Source: Gyrodactylus bullatarudis
Lineage: Eukaryota > Platyhelminthes > Monogenea > Gyrodactylidea > Gyrodactylidae
Assembly (NCBI GenBank): GCA_012064415.1
Contig: SSNU01000062.1
Span: 593,954-657,953, forward strand
Length of the DNA: 64,000 bases
Direction: 5' to 3'
The translations under genes were made by a program, and so were the position numbers. The first letter of the stretch is position 1; each line of letters starts with the position of its first letter. Of the stretch, positions 35,672 through 46,087 are shown in pieces. Under the pieces are notes generated by a model. It made no database searches. It worked only from the letters and a program-made list of their open reading frames with translations, and had not been told where the DNA came from.

Positions 35672-38600
35672 TCACATTTTCCCTTGGTCCTCAATTGACA
35701 CCATGGAAGAGTTTGTACTGGATTGTGAACTCTTGTTTTGATCACAAACGAGGGTCTTCATGTTTTCAATACTTTTGGGATGAATTCCAAACGGTTCCGA
35801 TGATCTGAGGATATTCTTTTGTAGCAGGGATATTTTAAAGTTTTCCTCTTTATCAATTCCCACAGGAAAGGAATAATTTTCATTACAATCAAAATGGAAA
35901 TTCTCAGACTTCTTTTGGTATCGATCAAAAGTTGAAATGGAGTTCTGCTGGGATTGTGATGTTAGAAAGAGGTTTGTTGAAAGACCAGATGGAGAACTGA
36001 ACATTTGACTGCTTGTAGATTTCGAACATGGGACTTGCTGCTGCTGCTGTTGGGGTAAAATTAGACTGGAATTTGACTGAGATGATGTACTCGAATCACA
36101 GATGTTATTCGTGGGATTTGAGCTCGGCTGCATTGCTTGTGCTAAACCAGTGAAATCAAATTTATATGCATATCTCTTTCCATGTACCTTGGTCATTATA
36201 TTCTTATCGTAATAATACCTAAGGGCTCTACTCAGTTTGTCATAATTCATGTTTGGCTTTGACTTGCGTTCTCCCCAGCGTCTGGCAACTTCGTCAGGAT
36301 CAACAAGCTTGAATTCCCCATTAGTTCCTTCCCAAGTGATGCAGCTTAGATTTCCGCTGTCTGAAAGAAGTTCGAGAAGAAATTGCCATAATTGTATTTG
36401 TCCTGTACCTTTATTGAATGAAAAAAACATTAAATTCTAATAATTCAGGAAAAACTACAATACAAAATATCCAACACAGGAAATTATAATTTTCAACATG
36501 GCTTTTACTGACGCGTGAACTGAATAAGAGGCAATGTTACTCCACATGAGCCGACACAAAAATTCCACTTTATCAATACAATTGTTGATTCAACAACCAT
36601 ACATCTCAGAGAGGGAATATTACTTTTAAAATTAATTTTCAATCTATCGAAAAGAATATTGACAGGGAGAATATTGAAAAACTGGTCTACGTGGGGAAAT
36701 ATTTGTCTTGTTTCTATAGAGATGTATTTAGTTTTTAATGAAAATTTTCCACATTGAATATTTAAGCATTTAAATACCTGGCCAGAGAAATCTCGCTTAA
36801 TGAATCAGGCAAAACAAAATCCCCATGTATAAATTGAAAAAATAATAATTTTTTTGGCCAAGTGTCGACCATGGAGAGCAAGTAAGAAGTCACTTGGAAT
36901 TTAATCAAACTTTACAGGCTTTTAATTCACTTTTCTCCCCTTTAGATGATAGATTAAAATCTTTTTTTTTATTTCAAAATGTATCAAAACAACAGAAGAG
37001 GAACATATTTGCTAACATGTATTGCACATTCTTGTGACCTTGTGATAAGACGAGAAATTTTTTTCAGAGATGAAGAGCTTGATACCTTTTTATTGTGGGA
37101 CACGTGAGAAATGTCCCCAATCTTTCAGTCATCTTTGCAATTTTTAGTTGGAAAAAGAATGAACACATTTTTCTCTGCATCGTTGTGTATAGTAACTAGC
37201 CGGAAAATCCTTATGTAATTGAAATTTAACGTGCATCACAATACATTCTCAATGTATTTAAGTATGTATTTAAGATGAAAATTTTAAATAGGAAAAATGA
37301 TTTCTCTCTTTTCAAGATTTTAACTAAAAGCATGTAGCTGAATCAGATCTTCCCAGTTGACCATGAATTTTATCGCTGTACCTCAATTTTACACTTGAAA
37401 ATAGATTTCAAATAGATTCAATTTTTTATTTCTCTAATATAAAATTGAATTTTTACCTTTTTGAATGAAAACACTAATGACGATGATGATGAATGTCATT
37501 AATCAAATTCTGATTTCCACTACTCCCTTCAACGCCCCCTTTTTTGCTTCGAAAATTCTGATTAGTGGATGACACACAAAAATGCTTTCAAATGAATGGG
37601 GTGGGAGGAAGTTAATATGTCATTTTAGTCTCTAATTTCTTTTTGATTACAACTCAATCGTTATTTATCAATTCTGAAAATCTTTCTCTTTTAGTTTTTA
37701 CTCTAATTCTTCTCTCAATGAAAAAAAGAAGCAAACATAACTGGAAAGGAAACAAGATGAGAAATACAACAGTTACTCTCACTAACTTTTGTTAATGAAA
37801 TGTCTAAAAAAATTTTATATTCCTACATCTGCTTCTCTCGTCCTCCACCCCATACTATTTTCATTCTCAGTGATTTCTTTCAATCAAAATTTCTCAGAAT
37901 ATAAAAACTTTCCTTTATTTCATCAAGTAGAGTAAGAAACATTTGAGAAAAGATTTTAATTCTAAAATCTCATTGCTTTATTGTGCAGTGTACACTCTTT
38001 TTCGAGTGATTGTTTAAAGAAGAGGAAAAACCATTTCCTGAAATTTTGCAAGCTTCTATTATAATGCTACTATCTATGAATAGAGTCTTGTAAAATTTAT
38101 TTGCACAAAGAATAAATTATTACGTAATAAACTTTAAATGGGATTTTTGTTTATCGATTATTACAACAAAACACCTTTTGTGGCAATTCGAGTCTTGTTC
38201 TAGCTGTAGCTTGCTTATCTTCACTAACAGGGTTAATGAAAAAAATTATCATTAACTCACCCTGAGGTTTCCATTGTGAGGAGTTGTTCAACGAGGAATT
38301 GTTACTCTCCTTACTCAGATGGGATATGGATTGTGTCATCTGATGACATTTAATTTGGTGATGACTCCCCGATTGATGAGAATGCTGGTGTTCCTCTGTT
38401 CTCTTTGTATACTTGGCATTAATTTTCTTCTCCAAAAGACTTTCGTTCTCCAGACCATTCAGGGCGTAACTTCGATGTCTCTTCTGAGTCTGATAATTCC
38501 GATAAGAATCTGTCTGTGAGGAGTAACTTGATGGATTTTGTGTGTTATTTCCATTAGAATTGTAACGCTCGAACTGATGATAGGAAAAACTCTCAGTATC

Positions 38601-39227
38601 TCGGCTATTACTGCTGTTGTTAGCGGTTGACGAGCCTGAATTTGCTCCGGTAAAGAGACTTGAGTTATACTGATTATTGAAATAATTTCCATAACTGATC
38701 ACTTCGTTATTATTCTCATTTGAAGTTGAATTTCCATTATTATAGTCAGTCCCATCATTTGAATTAGCAGTATTAATAGTGTTGTTATTTGCAGAGGCAT
38801 TCTCTGGCGTACTATTATTATTACTGTTTTCATTGCAATTTGTTATAACTGATGCATGATGATAGAAGTTGGCAAAGGCATTTGATACTGAATTTTGATA
38901 TGAGGAAGAAGTGAAGATGTTCTTCTCACTAGGTTCATCATTATAATAATTGGTCTGGTCCAAGTATGTTAACGGGAAGGTATCCCTGATACTGGTCAAG
39001 TTTGTACCTGTGGTTGAACTATTCAGTAAGCATGAACTGCCATTATTGCCAGCTAGATTTGAATTATTATTTTGATTATAATCAAATATACTTTGAAAGG
39101 GGTAAGCAGTCGGTCTTGAATTGTTGCCGTATAGCATAAAATGATTTGTTTGGTCTGTAAAACGCTTCGAGCTTGTTCCTCCTGTTCCTGTGCCCGGTGT
39201 TGGAGCATCCAATGCAGCACTAGACAT
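35672..39227 (-). CDS. ETS-domain transcription factor, FLI/ERG/FEV subfamily
   Basis: Two coding exons, 39227-38261 and 36408-35672, join in phase (one base plus two) to give about 567 residues. The second exon starts [15 protein letters not shown] and contains an almost unchanged ETS domain: [40 protein letters not shown] with the DNA-contacting arginines, then [20 protein letters not shown] and [11 protein letters not shown], the FLI/ERG/FEV signature. The first exon is a low-complexity Asn/Ser-rich N-terminus with no Pointed domain, which resembles FEV-type rather than full FLI1/ERG proteins. Upstream of the ATG a CAG acceptor at about 39240 implies a 5' UTR exon. It should act as a nuclear regulator binding GGAA sites. 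A Gln/Ser-rich stretch follows the ETS domain. Confidence 0.93.
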
Positions 39228-40849
39228 CTCTTATTCCCTGTAAGAAGAATGTTGTAAATCATTGTGCAGCAATTAACAATAATCTGAAATTCAACTTACT
39301 TATATAAAGAGCTTGTAATTTCCGTAATAAGAAGAGTGAATTAGGGGAATATGGAAAAAACGGAAAGAGGGATTGAGATGATAACAGCTTGGCTCAAGAG
39401 AAGTTATCTTTTGATGCGTAGAGGAACTAGAAGAAACAAATACAGGATGTAATAATAATACTATATAATAAGTATATAGAAGCACTGAAAATATTAGGGG
39501 ATAATTGAAAGGCCGGAAAAGTTGGTCTACTTCCTGATCTGGAGTTGTTCTCTCTCTCTCTCGATATTTGTGTTGATAATTATTATTGCTGAGAGCAAGT
39601 AGGAGAAAAGAGTTGTCTCCAAGAGATGTATAGAGTGATGTAAAGACACACTAAAGGAATGTCCCCTTTTCACTTTCTCTCTCTGTTCTGAGTTGTTGTG
39701 TGTAGCTGTTAAAAAATTTGTATCCTTCTGTTTCTTTTTACAAGTGAAATGTGTAGTGTCTTTTCCTCTTGTTTCTAATTTGCGTTGTGTTTTCCTGATT
39801 GCGGATATCCTCCGTTTCACAAAATTTCCACTGACTTTGCAATCTCACTCACACCAGTCTTGTTTATTATTTTTTCAAGAGTTTTCTCCTTTTTTTAGGT
39901 CTATTACACTCTTTTGAATATGATATATGCATGTGTACATCATTGGTGTATGCTGTGAGGAGAATATAAACTCCGGATGAGAAGTATATGATAAAATCAA
40001 TTCTACTCGTTAGTATTATGAGAAATAATATCCACCCCACTTGGCTTGAGGAGAAGAGAACGGAAGCCATTGGAAAACCCCCGCATCACTTCACCATATT
40101 CCTCAAACTGCCTACGCTATTTTCATTCATACAAAAATATACTACTATTGTGTATTGATGTTAAGATAGAATTGAGTAGGATGTAAATATGCGATGGAAA
40201 TTTTTATTATTTTCAGCCAATCAGAAACGAATAATTGGTTCTATCTATCGTTGAAATCATTTAAAAATCTCCTCTCAAACTGTTTTATAATCTCTGAAAA
40301 TTCTCCTTTTGTATTGATAAAATTTCATCATTGGATCTAAAGAAAGATTAGACTCAAAATAATTAAATACTCAATTTTTTAACACTGTTTTTTTTATAAT
40401 TTCTTGATGTAACTTATTAGGTTATTCGATATTATAAACAAATTTTTAACTTTTTAATCACCTAACTGATTTAAAGTTTTGATAGCCATTTTTGAAAGAT
40501 TTTGAATTATCGAGAGAATAGGGGTTTTCCCAAATTCTTTTTTAGCATATTTCAAAAATCAACAATAAAAGGAATTTTTCGCGAAATTGAAGTTCAAAAA
40601 CTGTCCATATTTCCCTTAAATCATGAAACTGTTTCCTATGATCTGGATAGAAATAATTTTTTTTACTAGACTTTTTTAATTAAAAAAATTATTTAAATAG
40701 TTATGAGAATCTGGTACAAGTTTAATAAGAATTTGACAAGTTTTTGGATTTGAAAATGTTAAAATCTATTTGGAAACTGGTTCTGAGAGGGAGAAGGATA
40801 TTGAGTAAAATAGAATATCCTCGTGAAGCTCTCAGATTGTAATGACTGG
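39228..40849. other. 5' flank of the ETS gene; no coding sequence seen
   Basis: This contains the predicted 5' UTR splice acceptor of the ETS gene and probably its leader exon and promoter, including a (TC)n tract near 39550. Several open frames in this stretch are low-complexity and are not supported as genes. Confidence 0.5.
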
Positions 40850-41290
40850 TGGAATTGGGCGCAAATTTAAAGTAGAGGACAGCAGAAGAGGCCGTTCTTC
40901 TTAGCCAGAGGGGATGTAGATTGGCTCTGTCAAGGAGATCCTTGTATGGAAGAGGGCCAAGAAAGTTTTTAAGGAACGTGTATTGAATCCTTTCGAGTTT
41001 CTTACTGGTCCCAAAAGGAAGATCACAGAGAATACCTGATCCATAGTCAAGATGAGGTAGAATTAGAGATTTGTATAGATTGAGACCCAGAGACGGATCA
41101 TTGACAAATTTCCTTAGAAAGTAGGTTTTACAACGTACTTTTTTGAGGATTTTAATTGAATGGATACTTGCTTTGAGATTGGGGTCATATGAGAGTCCAA
41201 GATCTTTGATGAAGGAAACCGTATTGAAAGGGAGTCCTTGATAGGCATGACTTTAGTTTTGCTCTGATTGATCTTGAGACAAAATCTTGA
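40850..41290 (-). mobile_element. LINE fragment, minus strand
   Basis: The minus strand encodes DLGLSYDPNLKASIHSIKIL, LILPHLDYGSGILCDLPFG and DRANLHPLWLRRTASSAVL, the region after the RT palm of a Jockey-like non-LTR element. The block LDYGSGILC matches the plus-strand fragment at 26991-27597. It is truncated at both ends. Confidence 0.85.
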
Positions 41291-41305
41291 TCAAAAATTC
41301 CCAAC

Positions 41306-41783
41306 TGCATATCAACTAAACCTAGTTGACATGAATAAGAGAATGTAATATTTTTACAAAAAATTCGTTGGAATTTCGAAAATGCCCAAATTTCCCACTT
41401 TTTCAACCTTTCAAATTTTAATTGATTTCGAAGATTTAAAGCAGGAAAAATTCGAATTTGGACATTTTTTCTCTCTTAATTATACTCATTTCATTCAGAG
41501 AAGAATTCAAAAAATAATATTTTTCCCAGCTATCCGAAGAAAAATATATACCTCAAAGATTGATGTGAAAAATTAACCCCCTCTTCTCTCTACCCCTGAA
41601 ATATGTGTAAAAATTTTCGTGTCCTCACTTGAAAGTAGGCATAATATCGTTTTTCAACCTAAAAATTCAGATTCTGTTAATTTTTAGACCGTTTAAAAGA
41701 TTTTAATTTCTAGACCAAAACTGTACAATGAACTGAGTTTATTTGTGAAAATAGTAAATTCTCATATCAATTAGGTTTTGCTT
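41306..41783. repeat. MITE related to the foldback element at 11219
   Basis: The left tip reads AACTAAACCTAGTTGACATG and the right tip, from the other strand, AAAGCAAAACCTAATTGATATG. Both resemble the tips of the 11219-11897 element. The interior is AT-rich and non-coding. It abuts the LINE fragment. Confidence 0.6.
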
Positions 41784-43185
41784 TAGTTTTGTCTCAAGTT
41801 TGAAGAGGTCTTCCATACATTCATTGAATATTATTCAAATCGATGAGCTCTCTCTATTTGCCTAACGATAGGAAAAATATTCATGAATGTTTATCTTTTA
41901 AGGCTTATTCCTGATGAATTTCTTTCATCTTTTCGAAAGACTATTTATTTTCTTTTCATCTGCAATGTACATGATACAGTCTATTCACCAATAGGAAATA
42001 TCTATAAAATTATGATTTGGTTACCATGATCAATTAGCATGCTTGATAATTTGTTATCCTCCTCATGTCTTTGATGATAACAGTTCTCTGGAAATCTGAA
42101 AGAAAGAGAGTAATCTTCCATGAAACATCCCTCTTCTCTCTTTCTCTCTCACTCTTACATACACATCCAGTACGTGTAAATCAGGAATGGAATTCAGTAT
42201 ATATGATTATGTAATTATCATACAATATATATTCTCAAATTCCTCAATCTATACTTTTTCCCCATTGTTCCGTATCAAGTTTCCCATTAACATTGTACTA
42301 GTGGCACGATAAATTTGGATTTTTCTCCTTATTAAAAATAATCCTCAGATAGGAATGCACGAAAAGACTTTTCTAGTGTGTTTACGTTTTTGAAATTGAA
42401 AGGCATATTTTTCTGCATCCATGCTCGCTTAAACAGTCATTACCGGATATAGAGAAATAGGATAATGCTCCCTCCTAGTTACCATGAGGAAAATTTTGCT
42501 TATTCACTTTGTTGATTTAGTTTCAAATACCAAAAGCTAAATTTCTCCCACAAGAGAACATCTCGATTCTCTGATTAAACGAGATTCAATTATTCTCTAG
42601 GTGGAGAAATACTCAAACGAACCTCTAACGAATAAAAACAAAATTTATTATCAACTCCTCCCTCCCTAAAGAAAATATGAATCTTTTATTCTTTAATACT
42701 TTTCATACTTTATGTGAGTGTTTGAGGTCCTTCTCATCAAGGGAAACCTGTTAAAACTATACTCTAAAAATAGTTAAATACATCGTTCTAGGTGCCCACA
42801 GGAACGTCTTATTTGGTAATGGATTTTGTGGTATGCCACAACCTGGGATTTGAACCTAGGACCTCTCTCAAAATACTATTCATATTTTTTCATGATCTCT
42901 GCAGACTCATTTACTCAATCCATTATATTGCCAATAATCATGTTATAGCATTTTAAAATCCGCAATTACCATATTTATAACAATTCATTATAATGCAAAA
43001 TAAATAATTATTTATTTTATTTTTATATTTCAAAGGCTTCTTTATAACAAAAACAATCTCATCCCCATCAGTTTGTCCAATCAAATTATATAGTACTGTA
43101 TAAGAGTTTGACCTATGATAATAAAGTATTGACATAATTATAATCAGAGGAATAGAATAATAAATCTAATTTTTTTATTCTTCTG
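41784..43185. other. Gene-free stretch with a tRNA-like B box
   Basis: No coding homology was seen. On the minus strand near 42840-42865 there is a perfect RNA polymerase III B box (GGTTCAAATCC) inside a nearly paired T-arm. No A box or tRNA body was found upstream, so it may be a SINE remnant. Confidence 0.5.
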
Positions 43186-43440
43186 TCAAAAAACCTGAAT
43201 CCAACACTGCTCAATGTTGCCTTTATCAACATTTCCATTAAGAGTATCATTATTGCCAAATCTAAAAGCTTCATGAATTAATCTCTTTCTAAAGTATCTT
43301 TGAACATTAAGAATTTTAGCCTCTTCAAATTTTATTTTATGCCCACTATTGTTGAGAAAATTTTGAAAATATCGAGTATCATTTCTTAAAATACTATTTT
43401 TATGTTCTTTTATTCTTGTTTTTACCACTTTAAGAACAAG
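43186..43440 (-). mobile_element. GIY-YIG fragment of a different Penelope-like element
   Basis: The minus strand reads VKTRIKEHKNSILRNDTRYF, later KILNVQRYFRKRLIHEAF and NNDTLNGNVDKG, with the spacing of the second half of a PLE GIY-YIG endonuclease domain (Arg-rich helix, His, Glu in LIHEA, terminal N-x-x-x-G). It diverges strongly from the element at 44708-45547, so it is another family. The GIY and YIG strands are missing. Confidence 0.6.
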
Positions 43441-43581
43441 CTAAGAATTATATATTTTTTATAAAATATAAAACATTAAATTTTTAAATTCTACAGTTAG
43501 ATTTTTAATGATTTAATGTAAGTGAATAAAACCTCTTCCTTAACCCTATCGATCATTTCAGTAGTAGGATGACTATTATTA

Positions 43582-43740
43582 TTAACCCTGTCGGTACCGA
43601 GATTTTACAATTTTCATAAAACCCAAAATTTAATTATGAAAATATTAAATTATTTGGCCAAAAATATTACTATTGCAAGTTAACATTGTGGGCTTCAATT
43701 TAATCTCTAATAGATCCAGAAATCTGCCAAACTAAAAAGG
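43582..43740 (+). repeat. Solo terminal segment of the KRBA2-like transposon
   Basis: Beginning TTAACCCTGTCGGTACCGAG, this stretch matches, in inverted orientation, the outer about 160 bp of the right end of the 19689-21979 element (shared blocks include ACATTGTGGGCTTCAATTTA). The other end is absent. Confidence 0.75.
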
Positions 43741-44528
43741 GACCGAAAATATTGAAAAATAGATTTAATGGGTTTAAGTAACTGTTGGATTTCCAAGTTG
43801 TCTATCCAATGACTGAAGATTCTAATGCTGACCCAAGTTTAAATAAATTTTATTGAAAAACTATTCTGTGTTCAAGAATCGAGTTTGAGATTCATCAACT
43901 TGAGATTTTATTTTGCAAAAAAATGGGGGCCTTTTTGTCTTTCCATTTATTTTTTTCCCCAATATATATACAATGGCTATCCCACTCTAAAGTGTCATTC
44001 AAATATGATTAGATGCAATATTTCTCGACATATTTCACTCATTATACTCATCTATTCAAATATTCCATTTCCTCAACAGAATGAAGACGATATAAAGTAA
44101 AATTTCAGTTTGGCCATCATCACATGAGTGTTCTTTTTTCAAGAGCTACAATGACCCATGCCATGATAACTTTCTTGAATAAGTAGTTCTTGTAATTTTT
44201 ATGTCTTTTTGAATTAAATAATGCATTAATTTCAAATTAAGATTCTCAATCTTTTAGCTAAATGTGATCACAGGTTATCACAATATACTGAATACTCCCA
44301 CAAAATATATTTACTCTAGATTAATGACCAAAAAGCAGGGTGAACAGCGGCTTTTTATCCCTCAAGTTCAATAATGCTATAAAATAATGAAAATTTCCGT
44401 TGTATATTCAAGATTTATCAATTTAGTCATGAGTCATGAATCATGAAAAATTCAGTGAATTGATTAAGTAATCTTAGATAAATATTCACGTATATTTACA
44501 TATACGTCCGAATGACCCATGGAGACAT
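43741..44528. other. Gene-free spacer
   Basis: AT-rich sequence between two transposon remnants. I see no coding or structured feature. Confidence 0.55.
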
Positions 44529-44648
44529 TCATCATTGGTTAATTTATAAAAAGAATTTTATAAGAGAAATATATATTTCGCCAGGTCTTATCAATCTCTA
44601 ATCCTGGTTTGATTAAATAATATTTACAAAGTTTTTTAATGAATAAAT
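44529..44648 (-). repeat. Inverted tail arm, left
   Basis: Near-perfect inverted copy of 45772-45892; it represents the 3' tail in reverse orientation at the 5' end of the truncated Penelope-like element. Confidence 0.85.
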
Positions 44649-44707
44649 AGTTAAATGGATTTTACTATTTTTCATTAACTAATCATTCAGATGATTTTTT
44701 CTTAAAG

Positions 44708-45547
44708 ATGAACTCTTTTCATCCAAATATTAAGTTTACTATGGAAAAAGAATCTAATGATATTTTAAGCTTCTTAGATGTGAAACTAACCAGAAAAGAA
44801 GATGGGTCAATTCAAAGAAACATTTTCAAGAAAAAGACTGACAATGGTAAATATCTCCATTATGCCAGTTTTAGTCCTGTTTCACATAAAGTTGGTTTAG
44901 TAATTGGCCTAGGAAAGAGGATAAGAAGAATAGTGAGTCCAGAGGAAATACCTAAAGAAATAGAGAACACGAAGATATGTTTAATGGAAAACGGTTATCC
45001 TAATAAATTTGTGGACAAATTTATCAACTTACCAGTCGATAGAGATGTCGTTGAAAACACAGATGAAGTTGAGAAAACCACGATTTTCATGAAACTTAAT
45101 TTCAAAGGAGATGGTTTTAGTAACGATTTAAGAAGAAAGTTAACTGATCTCATTAATCAACATTATAACAACATACAATTGAAAATTGTATTTAAAACTC
45201 AGAGATTGTTTAACCTAATTCATAAAGATTTACTGAAACCTGAAGAGAAAACTCTATTGATTTATAAATTCCAATGTGACTGTGGAGCTACATATATAGG
45301 TCGTACAATTAGGAAGTTATCAACTAGAGGGAACGATCATCTTAAGAAAGATACAGCGGTGACCAGGCATCTAAGACAAGAAGGGCACGAAGCTTCAATC
45401 TCAAACTTTTCAATTTTATACAAAAATGCAGGGGATGACAGTACAGACGTTTGGGTGAAGGAGAAATTCTTCATAAATCTATACAAACCAAACTTATGTG
45501 TTCAAAAAAACTATTCTTATAATCTTCAACTACCTTGGCCTATGTGA
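44708..45547 (+). CDS. Penelope-like element C-terminal ORF: RT end plus GIY-YIG endonuclease
   Basis: An intact frame of 279 residues. The first about 90 residues are the RT thumb/linker typical of PLEs (HPNIKFTMEKES, SFLDVKLTRKEDGS, SPVSHKVGLVIGL). A GIY-YIG endonuclease follows: YKFQCDCGATYIGRTIRKLS with the catalytic Tyr and Arg, then DHLKKDTAVTRHLRQEGHE with the downstream His, and a Glu in WVKEKFFINLYKP. The Cys pair before YIG (CDCGA) fits the zinc-finger feature of canonical PLE endonucleases. The full protein would carry the RT palm upstream, which is absent here, so this product alone cannot retrotranspose. Confidence 0.88.
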   Translation: MNSFHPNIKFTMEKESNDILSFLDVKLTRKEDGSIQRNIFKKKTDNGKYLHYASFSPVSHKVGLVIGLGKRIRRIVSPEEIPKEIENTKICLMENGYPNKFVDKFINLPVDRDVVENTDEVEKTTIFMKLNFKGDGFSNDLRRKLTDLINQHYNNIQLKIVFKTQRLFNLIHKDLLKPEEKTLLIYKFQCDCGATYIGRTIRKLSTRGNDHLKKDTAVTRHLRQEGHEASISNFSILYKNAGDDSTDVWVKEKFFINLYKPNLCVQKNYSYNLQLPWPM

Positions 45548-45706
45548 GCTTTTTCACTTTTCTCTCCACTGTTGCTACTTATTGGAGAGTTTTGGTGTTT
45601 TTTTAGCTCATTATATTCTGATTTTCTTTGACGTTCACTATTTCTTTCATAATTTGTAAATTATTATCTTCAATGAATTCTTAACTTTTATCATTTTTAA
45701 AGTATT

Positions 45707-45741
45707 GCCACTGATGATGCTTTATGAAATGTACATATGGC
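45707..45741 (+). ncRNA. Hammerhead ribozyme motif, PLE tail copy 1
   Basis: Order: stem I strand GCCA, core CTGATGA, stem-loop II region TGCTTTAT, core GAAA, stem III ATGTACAT (palindromic), unpaired A, stem I strand TGGC. Compared with the other two copies, the outer stem I pair is G-C instead of A-T, a compensatory change. Stem II pairs poorly in this copy, so activity may be weak. Predicted cleavage is 3' of A45737. Confidence 0.75.
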
Positions 45742-46087
45742 TTTAATATAATCTTCTTTCTAATTTTCCAAATTTATTCATTAAAAAACTTTGTAAATAT
45801 TATTTAATCAAACTAGGATTAGAGATTGATAAGACCTGGCGAAATATATATTTCTCTTATAAAATTCTTTTTATAAATTAACCAATGATGAATTATATAA
45901 TTGTATCATGATTATATCTACACTGCTTATATTATGTATTATTCGGGTGTGTACTTTGAAGTAGTTTGGTTTTTTTTAATAATAAAAATCAATCAATATT
46001 TTTTTATTCTTTAACACTTATGAATTCTTGCAAGTAATGTTCTTTTTAATGAGAATCTTTCTCTGATCTTATTTATTTGGCATGAAA

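Larger units (their letters stand above)
44529..45892 (+). mobile_element. 5'-truncated Penelope-like element with inverted terminal arms
   Basis: The element consists of an inverted copy of its own 3' tail (44529-44648), the C-terminal coding region (44708-45547), a tail with a hammerhead motif (45707-45741) and the forward tail (45772-45892). The two arms of about 120 bp are nearly perfect inverted repeats (shared block ATATATTTCGCCAGGTCTTA). Inverted partial tails at the 5' end are a known outcome of Penelope-like retrotransposition. The reverse-transcriptase palm is missing. Confidence 0.88.

Noticed and set aside
39300..40070. Several overlapping frames upstream of the ETS gene
   Set aside because: Dominated by (TC)n/(AG)n and AT tracts, with no homology; they lie in the probable 5' UTR and promoter.
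42800..42910. A tRNA gene on the minus strand
   Set aside because: Only a T-arm and B box are present; no acceptor stem, D-arm or anticodon arm can be drawn.
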